Positions 8,679 through 18,795 of a DNA stretch of 64,000 bases are shown piece after piece. The notes under the pieces are model-generated. The model had not been told where the DNA came from. It was given only the letters and a program-made list of their open reading frames with translations, and made no database searches. Origin of the DNA: Syntrophorhabdus sp. PtaB.Bin027 (lineage in GTDB: Bacteria > Desulfobacterota > Syntrophorhabdia > Syntrophorhabdales > Syntrophorhabdaceae); assembly GCA_002067585.1 (NCBI GenBank), contig MVQO01000214.1, forward strand, positions 1-64,000, given 5' to 3'. A program made the position numbers and the translations under genes. Position 1 is the first letter of the stretch. Every line of letters begins with the position of its first letter.

Positions 8679-10880
8679 TTACCGATTTTTAAGCCTTTCC
8701 CTGAGCATGGTATAGCGATTTTGAGGGGTATTGTTTTTAATGGCAATGGCAAGTGCCTTCCAGGTTCCAATCAATATTACAAGCTTCTTTCCTCGTGTAA
8801 TCCCTGTGTAAAGGAGGTTTCTCTGAAGAAGTACAAAATGTTGCGTCAAAATAGGTATGATAACCACAGGATATTCACTTCCCTGGGATTTATGTACTGA
8901 TATGGCATAGGCCAGGCTTATCTCGTCAAGTTCCTGAAATTCGTAATGAACTTTCTTTCCATCGAAATTAATGGTTACTTCCTGAATTTCTTTGTCAATA
9001 GCAACAATCCTTCCGATATCGCCATTGAAAACATCCTTGTCATAGTTGTTTCTCAGCTGAATCACCTTGTCGCCCACCCTGTAAATCCTTCCTCCCCGAA
9101 CTAATTCATCACCCACAGCGTTCAACGCTGATTGGAGGACAGTATTTAGGTTAGTAACTCCAACAGTACCTTTATGCATTGGGGTTAACACTTGGATATC
9201 ATTCATTGGATCATACCCAAACCTCAAATTGATCTTATCTCTGCAAAGGCTTACAATCTCCTCCAACACCTTTTCGGGGTCATCTATATTAAAAAAATAG
9301 AAATCTTTTTTATGTTTTGAGTCATAGAAGGTTGTCGGCATGTGGCCACTATTTATTCTGTGGGCATTTACAATGATCATGCTCTCCTTAGATTGTCGGA
9401 ATATTTCTTTCAGACGGATTGTGGGAAGATACTCTGAATCAATAATGTCTTTGAGAATATTGCCAGGCCCCACGGATGGCAGTTGATCAACGTCCCCTAC
9501 GAGGATGATAGTTGCTCTCATTGACACTGCTTTCAGGAGATGATACATGAGAACTGCGTCCACCATGGACACCTCATCAATAATAATAAGGTCAGCCTCA
9601 AGAGGGTTTGACTCGTTTTTTTTGAATGAAGCTCCTCCAGGACTATACTCAAGAAGGCGGTGGAGAGTCTTTGCTTCATGGCCTGTTGCCTCGGTCATCC
9701 TCTTTGCCGCCCTTCCAGTGGGGGCGGCAAGAAGCACCTTCTGGCCCATCCTACTGTAGATCTTTATGATTGCATTTATTATTGTTGTTTTTCCCGTACC
9801 CGGTCCCCCGGTAATTACCATGGCCTTTGCATGAACCGAAGCTTTCACCGCTTCAACCTGCCTCTCGGAGAGTGTCATCCTCAAGGTCTTTTGCGACCAC
9901 ACGATTGATTCATCTATGTTTATCAATCTCATCTGCTTAGGGTGACTAAAAAGGGCTTTTAGCCTGTTCACTATCCCAAGCTCAGCTATATGAAGGGGGG
10001 TAAGATAAACAGCTCGTGTTTCGCTAGTTCTGAGTTCGGTATTCAGGGTTCCGAGCTTTTCAATGATGGCTTTTTTTTGGTTTGCGATGCTTTCTACCGC
10101 ATAAGTTATGCCAGACTCTTCCACCTGCAAAACATTAGAACACTTTTTGATCAACGAGTCGTAGGGGTAATAGATGTGGCCATCATCGGAAAGCTGGTGA
10201 AGCACGTAGAGAACTCCCGCTTGAGCACGCACCGGCGAGTCCTTGGGGATGCCAAGCTTTTCTGCTATCTTGTCGGCAGTGATAAAGCCTATCCCGAAGA
10301 TATCCATGGCAAGCCTGTACGGGTTTTCCTTTACCACATTGATTGCATCATTACCATAATGTCTGTAGATTCTGACAGCATATGCAGGGCTAACCCCCTG
10401 TCCCTGGAGAAAAATCATCACGTCCCGTATCTCCTTCTGCTCCTCCCAGGCATGCCTGATCATCTCCACCCTCTTCTCTCCTATGCCAGGTACCTCCAAG
10501 ATTTTTTCTATACTATTTTCAATAACATCAAGAGTCTTCTCGGCAAATGAAGATACGAGACGTCTTGCCATAACCGGGCCTATCCCCTTGATCATCCCTG
10601 AGCCAAGATATCGCTCTATCCCTTTCACTGTTGCAGGAAGTACTGACTCATAGCCATATACTCTAAACTGTTCCCCGTACTTTGGGTGCTGATTCCATAG
10701 GCCAGTGAGACGAAGCAACTCACCCGGAGTGACAGAGAACAGATTTCCTGTTACAGTGACCAGGTCCTGTCTACCGGGCACTCTTACTTTTGCAATTACA
10801 TAACCATTTTCCTCATTAGCGTAAGTAATTCTTTCCACCTGGCCTTTTATCTCTACGAGTTCTTTCTTGCTCTTAAGCAT
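8679..10880 (-). CDS. recD2: RecD2-type ATP-dependent DNA helicase
   Basis: The product of about 733 residues has an N-terminal OB-like region (GQVERITYANEENGYVIAKVRVPG), tandem helix-hairpin-helix motifs (GIGPVMARRLV, VPGIGEKRVEMI), Walker A GGPGTGKTT, motif II DLIIIDEVSMVD and the C-terminal UvrD-like YAISVHKSQGSEYP. This is the RecD2/TraA layout: a 5'-3' superfamily 1B helicase not tied to RecBC. ATG 10880 begins right after a TACTAT box and has no ribosome site; an upstream GTG at 10898 is the alternative start. It diverges from the response regulator gene at 11024. Confidence 0.93.
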   Translation of the reverse strand: MLKSKKELVEIKGQVERITYANEENGYVIAKVRVPGRQDLVTVTGNLFSVTPGELLRLTGLWNQHPKYGEQFRVYGYESVLPATVKGIERYLGSGMIKGIGPVMARRLVSSFAEKTLDVIENSIEKILEVPGIGEKRVEMIRHAWEEQKEIRDVMIFLQGQGVSPAYAVRIYRHYGNDAINVVKENPYRLAMDIFGIGFITADKIAEKLGIPKDSPVRAQAGVLYVLHQLSDDGHIYYPYDSLIKKCSNVLQVEESGITYAVESIANQKKAIIEKLGTLNTELRTSETRAVYLTPLHIAELGIVNRLKALFSHPKQMRLINIDESIVWSQKTLRMTLSERQVEAVKASVHAKAMVITGGPGTGKTTIINAIIKIYSRMGQKVLLAAPTGRAAKRMTEATGHEAKTLHRLLEYSPGGASFKKNESNPLEADLIIIDEVSMVDAVLMYHLLKAVSMRATIILVGDVDQLPSVGPGNILKDIIDSEYLPTIRLKEIFRQSKESMIIVNAHRINSGHMPTTFYDSKHKKDFYFFNIDDPEKVLEEIVSLCRDKINLRFGYDPMNDIQVLTPMHKGTVGVTNLNTVLQSALNAVGDELVRGGRIYRVGDKVIQLRNNYDKDVFNGDIGRIVAIDKEIQEVTINFDGKKVHYEFQELDEISLAYAISVHKSQGSEYPVVIIPILTQHFVLLQRNLLYTGITRGKKLVILIGTWKALAIAIKNNTPQNRYTMLRERLKNR

Positions 10881-11023
10881 GTACTTATAGTAGCCCACTC
10901 GATAACTTAAAAAAAGTATAATTTTCCTATTCTCTGCTGCTCAACTCCAACTGGTTGTTAAGTCTATTTTTCATTGTCATTTTTTCATCCTTGTACTATG
11001 ATTAAAAGGTAGGCTTGCTATTT

Positions 11024-12001
11024 ATGGATTTAAGTATCCTTGTAATAGATGATGAGGATGGTATAAGAAGGTCCCTTACCAGGATACTTCGGGAAGATGG
11101 ATACTCCGTTTCGGTTGCGTCCAGGGGCGAAGAAGCTCTCGAGCTCATTCTCAACAATCCGACCAAATACGATATTGTAATCTGTGACCTCCTCATGCCC
11201 GGCATAGGTGGGATTGCAACCATAGAAGAGATCAACAGACTCAATAGCGAAATAACAAAAATTATTCTTACCGGGTATGGTACATTGGAATCATCAATCA
11301 AGGCCATTGAGGCAGGTGTTGATGGGTTCATCACAAAACCATTCGAAAACAAGGAACTTACGTGGAAAGTAAGAGAGTGTTACCTAAAGCGAAAAACGAA
11401 GCAATTTATATCAGACGATATATACAAGGAACTACTCAAAGAGCCCAACCATCTTCTACCGCGTTTATCATTCATAACAATCCTCTTTTCTGATATACGC
11501 GGCTTTACCCAGCTTTCATCCCAAGTTCCTCCAGACGAGCTTGCGTCGCTTCTCAATAATGACTACTTCCACCCCATGTGCGACATCATTATCAAACATA
11601 AGGGAATGATCGATAAGTACATTGGAGACAGTATCATGGCACTCTTTGGAGCACCTGTAGCCAATGAATCTCATGCTGAAAATGCAGTTAACTGTGCTAT
11701 TGAGATGGTGAAACGCATAAAGGATAACAATGGAAGGTTCGGCATGGGAATCGGCATAAGCACCGGTCGGGTAATAACAGGCATATTCGGGTCTGTAAGC
11801 AAGAAAGAATATACTGCCCTCGGTATGCCGGTCAACCTGGCAGCGCGTTTACAAAAACTTGCAGGCCCCGGGGATATCATTATTTCGGACATTACAAAAT
11901 CGAGACTCAATGGGTCAACCCCCTTTCAGAGGGCAGGCACAATCACTTTTACAACTTTGTCAGGACCAACTACATACTTTAAATGGATCTGTGATGGTTA
12001 G
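11024..12001 (+). CDS. Response regulator with class III adenylate/guanylate cyclase domain
   Basis: The product of 325 residues joins a REC domain (about 1-120: LVIDDED, phosphoacceptor Asp in VICDLLMPG, ILTGYG, ITKPF) to a class III nucleotidyl cyclase domain (about 145-325: LFSDIRGFTQLSS with a metal Asp, YIGDSIMALFGAP with the second Asp, GIGISTGRVITG). A two-component signal therefore probably controls cAMP or cGMP synthesis. ATG 11024 is preferred over TTG 11015. The stop overlaps the start of the ppGpp enzyme gene by eight bases, suggesting coupled translation of two second-messenger enzymes. No sensor kinase is adjacent. Confidence 0.9.
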   Translation: MDLSILVIDDEDGIRRSLTRILREDGYSVSVASRGEEALELILNNPTKYDIVICDLLMPGIGGIATIEEINRLNSEITKIILTGYGTLESSIKAIEAGVDGFITKPFENKELTWKVRECYLKRKTKQFISDDIYKELLKEPNHLLPRLSFITILFSDIRGFTQLSSQVPPDELASLLNNDYFHPMCDIIIKHKGMIDKYIGDSIMALFGAPVANESHAENAVNCAIEMVKRIKDNNGRFGMGIGISTGRVITGIFGSVSKKEYTALGMPVNLAARLQKLAGPGDIIISDITKSRLNGSTPFQRAGTITFTTLSGPTTYFKWICDG

Positions 12002-14129
12002 AATCAACGACATTGTTGAGGAAGTTCTGAAATACAACCCCCAGGCTGATGTGGAGTTGCTTCAGAAAGCATATATTTTCTCTGCTCAAGCCCACAAGGG
12101 ACAGGTTAGGTTGTCTGGGGAGCCTTACCTGATCCATCCTTTGGAAGTTGCATACACACTTACAAAGATGAACCTCGATGTACCAAGTATCATTTCAGGT
12201 CTTCTTCATGACACTGTCGAAGACTCTTATGTAAGTAAGGAAGAAATAGAAGACTATTTTGGGAAAGAGATCGCTGATTTAGTGGATGGCGTCACAAAGA
12301 TCAGCAAGATTGAGCTAAAACCGTCTGAAGATTCAAAGGTTGAGAATTTCAGAAAAATGATTCTTGCTATGAGCAAGGACATACGCGTTATTCTTATTAA
12401 GCTCGCAGACAGGTATCATAATATGTTAACCCTCAACTTCCTTACATCCGACAAACAGATTGAGATAGCTCGGGAAACACTGGAGATTTATGCCCCTCTT
12501 GCTCACAGGCTGGGAATTGAGTGGCTCAAAGGGGAACTCGAGGATATTGCCTTTAAATATCTCAACCCATATGAATACAGAAAAATAACCGAGAAACTTG
12601 CAAAAACGAAAAAAGAACGTGAGTCTTACATCAATGAAGTAAAAGACCTGATAAAAGAGAAATTCGAGCAGTTTCATCTAAAGATGGAGGTATCAGGCAG
12701 GGCAAAAAGAATCTTTAGTATCTACAAAAAAATGGTCCAAGAAGAACTCAATATTGATGACATCTATGATCTTATCGCATTTAGGGTAATCGTAGATAGC
12801 GTCAAAAGTTGTTATCTTGCCCTTGGTATTATCCACGCTTCATTCAAACCCATACCTGGAAAATTCACTGATTACATTGCCCTTCCCAAGGCTAACATGT
12901 ACAAATCTCTCCACACCAAAGTAATAGGACCGCATGGGGAAAAAATAGAAATTCAGATTCGAACCCACGAAATGCACAGATTAGCTGAGGAGGGTATTGC
13001 CGCACATTGGAAATACAAAGAAGGCAAGGTATTTGATCCCAAAGAAGACAGGGTCTTTGGCTGGCTCAGAAGGATAATCGAGTCTCAGCAGGAATTAAAG
13101 GATAATAAAGAATTCATGGAAGTGTTCAAAATTGACCTCTTCCCTGATGATATCTACGTGTTCACTCCAAGGGGAGATATCAAAGAGCTCCCGAAAGGCG
13201 CAACACCCGTTGATTTTGCTTATGCCATTCATTCTGATCTTGGTCATAAATGTATCGGAGCCAAGGTTAATGGCAAGCTAGTTCCTCTGAAGCATATCTT
13301 AAAAAGCGGGGATGCCGTAGAGATTCAGACAAGTCCAACCCACAAACCAAGTAAAGACTGGCTCAGTTTTGTTGTAACATCAAAAGCAAAAACAAAGATT
13401 CGACAATGGATTAAATCTGAACAGAGAGAGCGCAGTATCGAACTTGGTAAGGCCCTCATCGAAAAAGAGCTCTCAAAGCATGACCTGAGTTTTTCGAAGA
13501 TGTTGAAGACTGGGGATCTTCTCACTATTGCCAAAGAGTTCAGCTTTGAAACGGCAGATGATCTTTTTGCAGGTGTAGGGTATGGATTATACACGCCTCT
13601 CCATGTCTTGGGTAAGTATATACCGGAAGCTGAAAAACCTACTAAGCTTCAAAAAATAATCAGTACTATCAGGAAAGGCAAAGACACTTCCATACACATA
13701 GAAGGAGTTGATGGTGTTGTTGTTAGATTTGCAAAATGCTGCAATCCAATCCCGGGGGATAAGATTCTCGGCTTTATAACGCGAGGGCGTGGACTTACGG
13801 TTCATACCATTGACTGCCCAAATATCCTGGCCTACGACGACCAGAGGAAAGTGCCTGTTTCATGGGATCTCAACAAACAATACGCATATCCCGTGCGCAT
13901 CAAGGTCCTCGGGGACGACAAGAAAGGTCTTTTATCAGAGATTAGCACAGTCATGTCGACTCACAAAGCCAATATTTTGAGTGCTCAGGCCATGACTTAT
14001 CCTGACAAATCTGCTGCTGGAATCTATGAAATTGAGATAGGACACATGTCTCAGTTACAGAAGATTATCAAATCACTTCAGAAAATAAAGGGGATTCGCT
14101 CAGTAGAACGGGTAAAGGGGAACGCATAA
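11994..14129 (+). CDS. spoT: RelA/SpoT bifunctional (p)ppGpp synthetase/hydrolase
   Basis: The product of 711 residues has the full long RSH layout: HD hydrolase domain (GLLHDTVEDSYVSKEE with the HD metal site intact), synthetase domain (YDLIAFRVIVDSVKSCY, KFTDYIALPKANMYKSLHT), TGS domain (DIYVFTPRGDIKELPKG), a helical middle and a C-terminal ACT domain (VRIKVLGDDKKGLLSEISTVM). The HD residues suggest hydrolase activity is kept, so this is a Rel/SpoT-type enzyme. The ATG at 11994 is inferred from overlap with the cyclase gene; an upstream extension in the ORF is spurious. Confidence 0.95.
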   Translation: MVRINDIVEEVLKYNPQADVELLQKAYIFSAQAHKGQVRLSGEPYLIHPLEVAYTLTKMNLDVPSIISGLLHDTVEDSYVSKEEIEDYFGKEIADLVDGVTKISKIELKPSEDSKVENFRKMILAMSKDIRVILIKLADRYHNMLTLNFLTSDKQIEIARETLEIYAPLAHRLGIEWLKGELEDIAFKYLNPYEYRKITEKLAKTKKERESYINEVKDLIKEKFEQFHLKMEVSGRAKRIFSIYKKMVQEELNIDDIYDLIAFRVIVDSVKSCYLALGIIHASFKPIPGKFTDYIALPKANMYKSLHTKVIGPHGEKIEIQIRTHEMHRLAEEGIAAHWKYKEGKVFDPKEDRVFGWLRRIIESQQELKDNKEFMEVFKIDLFPDDIYVFTPRGDIKELPKGATPVDFAYAIHSDLGHKCIGAKVNGKLVPLKHILKSGDAVEIQTSPTHKPSKDWLSFVVTSKAKTKIRQWIKSEQRERSIELGKALIEKELSKHDLSFSKMLKTGDLLTIAKEFSFETADDLFAGVGYGLYTPLHVLGKYIPEAEKPTKLQKIISTIRKGKDTSIHIEGVDGVVVRFAKCCNPIPGDKILGFITRGRGLTVHTIDCPNILAYDDQRKVPVSWDLNKQYAYPVRIKVLGDDKKGLLSEISTVMSTHKANILSAQAMTYPDKSAAGIYEIEIGHMSQLQKIIKSLQKIKGIRSVERVKGNA

Positions 14130-14194
14130 ATTCTAGTTGTGACCCAAAGGTTTTGCGTTTGCTGAAAAACCAACAAAAAAGTGAGGCGGAAACC

Positions 14195-14386
14195 TTAAAC
14201 AGCTTTCTTGAAATCGCCTTTCTTGATGCATTTTGAGCAAAGCCGTGTTCTTTTCACTGTTCCGTTCTTGACGATCTTTACAGTTTGCAAGTTCGGAAGC
14301 CATTCTCTTTTGGTCTTGTTATTTGCATGGCTTACACCGTAGCCAATCTGTTTTCCTTTTCCGCACATCTCGCATACCCGTGCCAT
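14195..14386 (-). CDS. rpmB: 50S ribosomal protein L28
   Basis: The 63-residue product [20 protein letters not shown] is a zinc-binding (C+) type L28 with CxxC near the N-terminus and CSKC near the C-terminus ([12 protein letters not shown]). AGGAGG sits seven bases before the ATG at 14386. It converges with the spoT gene. L28 is part of the exit region of the large subunit. Confidence 0.96.
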   Translation of the reverse strand: MARVCEMCGKGKQIGYGVSHANNKTKREWLPNLQTVKIVKNGTVKRTRLCSKCIKKGDFKKAV

Positions 14387-14470
14387 TGATGCCTCCTGTA
14401 CCATCTACTGAAAGTCTGAATTTTAAAACATACAAGCCCAAATGTCAATCAAATTCACCACATGAAAATA

Positions 14471-14499
14471 TTGACATGAAATAGGTTTTTCTACTATCT
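14471..14499 (+). promoter_or_regulatory. Promoter of plsY, apparently leaderless
   Basis: A perfect TTGACA at 14471-14476 is followed by TACTAT (14492-14497, 15-base spacer) or CTATCT (14494-14499, 17-base spacer). The plsY ATG at 14506 is six to eight bases beyond, leaving no room for a ribosome site. Confidence 0.65.
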
Positions 14500-14505
14500 T
14501 GTTTC

Positions 14506-15090
14506 ATGCATTCTTACTTTCTCATTGTGTTTGCCTATCTTTTAGGTTCTGTGCCTGTAGGTCTACTTCTTTCGAAAATAAAGGGTGCGGACCCCCGTGC
14601 GGTAGGTAGTGGAAATATTGGTGCGACCAATGTAATGAGGGCTGCGGGCAAAATCACCGGAGCCCTGACCCTCATCGGGGATGTTCTTAAGGGACTTATT
14701 CCAGTAATGATCGCTTTTATGCTGGGAGAGACAAAAATAATAGTGACCGCAGCGGGCCTAGCAGCCTTTCTGGGACATCTTTTCCCTGTATTCTTAAGGT
14801 TTAAGGGCGGTAAGGGAGTGGCCACTGCCCTGGGGGTTTATCTTGGGCTTGATCCTTTCGCTGTTTTGATTGCAATAATCATTTTTGTTCTTACGATAAG
14901 CAAATGGGGCTTTGTGTCCCTTGGCTCGCTTGTCGGGGTAGCAGCCATGCCACTTTTGCTGTATTTTCTCAGCGCACCTGTTCAGTATATCTATCTCGTT
15001 CTGATCATCGGTGCCCTGATTTTCATCAAACACAAGGATAATATCCGAAGGCTTGTTGCAGGGACGGAAAACAAGATAGGGAAATCATAA
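14506..15090 (+). CDS. plsY: Acyl phosphate:glycerol-3-phosphate acyltransferase PlsY
   Basis: The 194-residue product is an integral membrane protein with five or six helices and the PlsY motifs: GSVPVGLLLSK, GSGNIGATNVMRAAGK and GHLFPVFLRFKGGKGVATALG. It transfers the acyl group from acyl phosphate to glycerol-3-phosphate, the first step of phospholipid synthesis, and needs PlsX elsewhere. The length is typical. It is read alone from the promoter at 14471. Confidence 0.96.
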   Translation: MHSYFLIVFAYLLGSVPVGLLLSKIKGADPRAVGSGNIGATNVMRAAGKITGALTLIGDVLKGLIPVMIAFMLGETKIIVTAAGLAAFLGHLFPVFLRFKGGKGVATALGVYLGLDPFAVLIAIIIFVLTISKWGFVSLGSLVGVAAMPLLLYFLSAPVQYIYLVLIIGALIFIKHKDNIRRLVAGTENKIGKS

Positions 15091-15124
15091 AGCAGCTGAA
15101 CACTGACGTCAATTCTCTCCTATG

Positions 15125-16867
15125 TTACACAAACAATGGCATAAGCTGTTTATTCTTTATATCTACCAGCCCCTTATCGGTTATCCTCAGAAAGGGGAGT
15201 CCAGTGAATGAGATGGTCTGTATGGTTAGAAAAGGCTTCTCAAGGTTTGTCCCTATAGATATCATTTTTTCGTCAAACTCCAGGGTCTTGTTCATAGATT
15301 CTTTCATGGTCATAAGCGGAATCAGTCCATAAACCGGCATAGGGAATTCATAAATGACTTTACCGTTCCTGATGATAACAATGCCTCCCTGAATATCGAT
15401 AAGCCTGTTCACTGCATCACGCATCTCTTTCTCGCTGCTTCCGATCGTTAAAATATTACACGTATCCCAGATAAGTGTTGTAGCAACAGCCCCGCTCTTA
15501 ATGCCCGTACCTTTAATAAAACCTTTCCCCATGCCTTTTCCCTGCCTGCGGTTAATCACGGCAATTGGAACAACATCGTTCTCCAGGTCTTTTTCTAGGT
15601 ACCCGTTTTTTACTCTAGCATCCATGACCAGTTCTCTTGTGATAGTTGGATTGGCTATATGGAGGACTCGAATCTGCTTGACTCCTGCGCGGGCTTCTAC
15701 CCTGAAATCATTCTCTGAAAGCTTATTAATCGTAACGGTGCGGGTCATCTCCTCAGGAAAAATAAAAGGCTTTATGTTCTTCAAAAAAGTTTTTCCTGTT
15801 ACAACAACCTCTCCATCGAACATCACTTTTTCAATTATAATATCTTCTATACTCCGGAGAAAAAGAATGTCGGCAAACCTCAAAGGGGCTATAGCGCCTA
15901 AATATCTTAAATGATGGTAATCTGCTGGGTTTATGGTAGCCATCTTGATCGCCTCCATGGGTGTAAATCCGTATTTAATAGCTTTTTTGACAAGGGAATC
16001 CATGTATCCTTCATTCCAGAGCATGGCGGCATCAAAAACATCAGAAACTACCATGATCCTCCGTTTATCAACCTTCATGTCCTTTAATTTTGAAAGTTCA
16101 GGGAGTTCTTTTCGAACAAACCCTTCGCGGATCATAACATATATCCCAAGCCTCAGCTTCTCCATGGCTTCTTCCAGGCTGACCGATTCATGACATGATG
16201 TTATTCCGGTGAGTGCATACTCGGTAAGGCGCTTGCCCCGTGCACCTGAAGCGTGGCCATCGAGGCGCTTGTTCAAAGATTGTGCAAGGGCGGCCTGGGC
16301 GAGGATTCTGTTGTCACCCTCCACAGCTCTGGTCCAGTAAGCTTCGCCAATACCAAGGAAGTCGTCTCTTTTCAGGAGGGTAGAGAATTCTCTTAATGTG
16401 AATGATGCTGCGCTTTCTATTCTTGGAAATGGCGGTGTCATGGGTGGGGCGACGAAAAAACATCTCACCGGGTACCCTTTGGTGCTTTCTATGAAAGATT
16501 CGATACCTTTTATACCACAGGCGCCGGCAGTCATGGCACATTCGGTTATGACTGTTGTGGTACCTCCTCTGAGGGAAAAAGGGGCAAACTCGTGGAATGG
16601 AAACATGTTGTCGATATGGGTGTGGGCATCGATAAAACCGGGGCAGAGGTATGACCCCTCAGCATCAATTTCGGTATTACTCAAAAACGAAGCCTTGCCG
16701 TTATCTTGCTCAACGGAGACGATACGGCCATTCTTTATAACGACAGCAATGTTATCCTCAATGTTCTCGGTAAAAACATTGATGAGTTTCCCGTTTCGTA
16801 TTACCGTATCTGCTGGTGCTGATCCCTGCGCAACATCAAGAAGTTGTCTCATCGTTTCTTTGTCCAT
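15125..16867 (-). CDS. ade: Adenine deaminase
   Basis: The product of 580 residues is an amidohydrolase with the metal-binding DAHTHI near residue 99, the bridging acid in GIGEAYW, LDGHASGARGKRL, and a late TINPADYHHLRYLGAIAP, all typical of Ade-type adenine deaminase (adenine to hypoxanthine). The C-terminal domain (GSSEKEMRDAVNRLIDIQGGI) is also family-typical. AGAGGAGA precedes the ATG. It diverges from an MFS transporter gene 68 bases away, so a purine salvage pair is possible but not shown. Confidence 0.92.
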   Translation of the reverse strand: MDKETMRQLLDVAQGSAPADTVIRNGKLINVFTENIEDNIAVVIKNGRIVSVEQDNGKASFLSNTEIDAEGSYLCPGFIDAHTHIDNMFPFHEFAPFSLRGGTTTVITECAMTAGACGIKGIESFIESTKGYPVRCFFVAPPMTPPFPRIESAASFTLREFSTLLKRDDFLGIGEAYWTRAVEGDNRILAQAALAQSLNKRLDGHASGARGKRLTEYALTGITSCHESVSLEEAMEKLRLGIYVMIREGFVRKELPELSKLKDMKVDKRRIMVVSDVFDAAMLWNEGYMDSLVKKAIKYGFTPMEAIKMATINPADYHHLRYLGAIAPLRFADILFLRSIEDIIIEKVMFDGEVVVTGKTFLKNIKPFIFPEEMTRTVTINKLSENDFRVEARAGVKQIRVLHIANPTITRELVMDARVKNGYLEKDLENDVVPIAVINRRQGKGMGKGFIKGTGIKSGAVATTLIWDTCNILTIGSSEKEMRDAVNRLIDIQGGIVIIRNGKVIYEFPMPVYGLIPLMTMKESMNKTLEFDEKMISIGTNLEKPFLTIQTISFTGLPFLRITDKGLVDIKNKQLMPLFV

Positions 16868-16935
16868 TCTTATCTCCTCTGTGTTTTGTTTTTTTATTTT
16901 ACATATTGCCTCTCCGTTTGTAAAATCCTTAAGGA

Positions 16936-18210
16936 ATGAATACCTCTCAATCCTTTGTCCGTTACCGATGGCTAATCTTCTGGATTCTAGCGGCCCAATA
17001 TCTCGTTGTTTATTTCCACAGGGTTTCTCCTGCTGTCCTCGCGCCTGAACTCGTCATCGCTTTCAAGATGTCCGGCACTAATCTCGGTTTACTTGCCTCG
17101 GCATATTTCTATCCGTATGGAATCATGCAGGCTCCTGTCGGTTTACTTTCAGACTCATGGGGGTCCAGGAAAACTATAACCCTTTTCGCCTTACTTGCTG
17201 CCATTGGTACTCTCTTGTTTGGCCTTTCGCCATGGTTCAGTTTTGCTGTGGGCTCCAGGGTACTCGTTGGCCTCGGTGTCTCAGCGATCTTTATACCCAC
17301 CATGCGACTTTTTTCAGTCTGGTTCAAACCTGCGGAATACGCTAGAATTTCAGGCGCTTTTATGGCCATTGGCGGCTTGGGGTGGTTTACTGCAACAATC
17401 CCTCTTGCCTTTTTAACTGAGATTTTCGGTTGGAGGATATCGGTCATTATACCGGGCCTTGCCACAATCATCCTTTCTATTCTCACATGGTTTATCGTTG
17501 CAGACAACCCTGCTCAAAAAAGGTTTTCCTCAGAAACAAAAGAAAGAGATATCCCTGAAGAGCGCCACAATAACCTGCTGGTCAACCTCTCTGTTGTTCT
17601 CAAAGAAAAATATTTTTGGCCCATTGCCATCTGGTTCATCTTCCGAGGCGGTGCCCTTTTTGGTTTCTTCGGTCTTTGGGCTGGTCCCTATTTAATCGAT
17701 ATCTATGGATTTTCAAAGCAAATTGCTGGTAATATTCTTTCCATGGTTGCTTTTGCCATGATTTTTGTTAGCCCTGTAATGGGCCACTTATCTGATAAAA
17801 CTTTTATGAGCAGGAAGAAGATTCTTGTTAGCACCTCCTTGCTCAACTGCGTCTGCTGGCTCATTTTTGTTTTGTATCAGGAGCACCTCACCTTAATTGT
17901 CATTTACATTAATTTCTTCTTGATGGGAATCACCGTAAGTTCTGTTGGCACTATTGCAATCGTTGCAACGAGAGAACTGTTTCCCCTCCGTATTGCCGGT
18001 ACTGCAATGGGTATGATGAATGTTTTCCCATTTATAGGCGGTGTTTTATTCCAACCTCTGCTTGGGTATATCCTTGACAGAGCAGGTAAAATCCATGGTA
18101 CCTATACGCCCTCCGCGTATAGGCTAATAATCTGGATTCTTTTTATAACGAGTGTTTTAGCCCTTATAAGCATAATGTTCTCAAAAGAAACGTATAAAAA
18201 GGCTCGATAA
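16936..18210 (+). CDS. Major facilitator superfamily transporter
   Basis: The 424-residue product has about twelve membrane helices. The loop 2-3 signature is present (GLLSDSWGSRKT), as is the matching GHLSDKTFMSRKK in the second half. The first helix region (YLVVYFHRVSPAVLAPEL) resembles the sialate/hexuronate-type or nitrate/glycerol-3-phosphate-type anion porters. Substrate unknown. It is divergent from adenine deaminase and followed 39 bases later by an oxidase-like gene. Confidence 0.85.
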   Translation: MNTSQSFVRYRWLIFWILAAQYLVVYFHRVSPAVLAPELVIAFKMSGTNLGLLASAYFYPYGIMQAPVGLLSDSWGSRKTITLFALLAAIGTLLFGLSPWFSFAVGSRVLVGLGVSAIFIPTMRLFSVWFKPAEYARISGAFMAIGGLGWFTATIPLAFLTEIFGWRISVIIPGLATIILSILTWFIVADNPAQKRFSSETKERDIPEERHNNLLVNLSVVLKEKYFWPIAIWFIFRGGALFGFFGLWAGPYLIDIYGFSKQIAGNILSMVAFAMIFVSPVMGHLSDKTFMSRKKILVSTSLLNCVCWLIFVLYQEHLTLIVIYINFFLMGITVSSVGTIAIVATRELFPLRIAGTAMGMMNVFPFIGGVLFQPLLGYILDRAGKIHGTYTPSAYRLIIWILFITSVLALISIMFSKETYKKAR

Positions 18211-18249
18211 CCATCATGTTAGTTGTATGAGAAATTTGGGAGGATCTGA

Positions 18250-18720
18250 ATGCGCAGAATAAAAAAAGAGATAAGGGATAACAAAAGAATAGGTGATCTT
18301 CTGGATACATGCCATGTCGGGAGACTTGGCACGATCGGGAATGACGGTTACCCTCGCATTAAACCACTTAATTTTGTTTACCTCAACGGGATGATTTATT
18401 TTCATTCAGCAAGGGAGGGTGAAAAAATCGATGATATTAGTCGGGATAACAGGGTCGTGTTTGAGGTTGATGAGCCTGCTGGTTATGTGAAAAGCAGTAT
18501 TAGCCCCTGTTCAGCCAAGTATCTGTATAGGAGTGTAATAGTAAGAGGAAAAGCAGTAATAGTTGAGAATGACAGAGAAAAACTTCTGGCCTTGCAATCA
18601 CTCATGGAGAAGTATCAACCAGAAGGCGGCTATGGAGAATTTCAGCCTGAAAAACTTGAGATCATTGCTGTGGTCCGTATCGATATCGAAGAAATTACTG
18701 GCAAAGAAGATGCGGGTTAG
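18250..18720 (+). CDS. Pyridoxamine 5'-phosphate oxidase-like flavin protein
   Basis: The 156-residue product starts MRRIKKEIRDNKRIGDLLDTC and has the split-barrel features of the PNPOx/NimA family: HVGRLGTIGNDGYPRIKPLNFVYLNGMIYFHSA, then VVFEVDEPAGY and YRSVIVRGKAVIVE. Members bind FMN or related cofactors and reduce small substrates such as nitroimidazoles. GGGAGG lies seven bases before the ATG. It may be co-transcribed with the MFS gene. Confidence 0.82.
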   Translation: MRRIKKEIRDNKRIGDLLDTCHVGRLGTIGNDGYPRIKPLNFVYLNGMIYFHSAREGEKIDDISRDNRVVFEVDEPAGYVKSSISPCSAKYLYRSVIVRGKAVIVENDREKLLALQSLMEKYQPEGGYGEFQPEKLEIIAVVRIDIEEITGKEDAG

Positions 18721-18795
18721 ATTTATTTATGGTCAGTTGATTGTATAGCCCTCAGGCGCTGCTAACAAAAAAATGCAATTACACCCCACACACCT

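Noticed and set aside
16398-17048. Plus-strand frame of 216 codons
   Set aside because: It is opposite adenine deaminase and runs into the start of the MFS gene; no homology visible.
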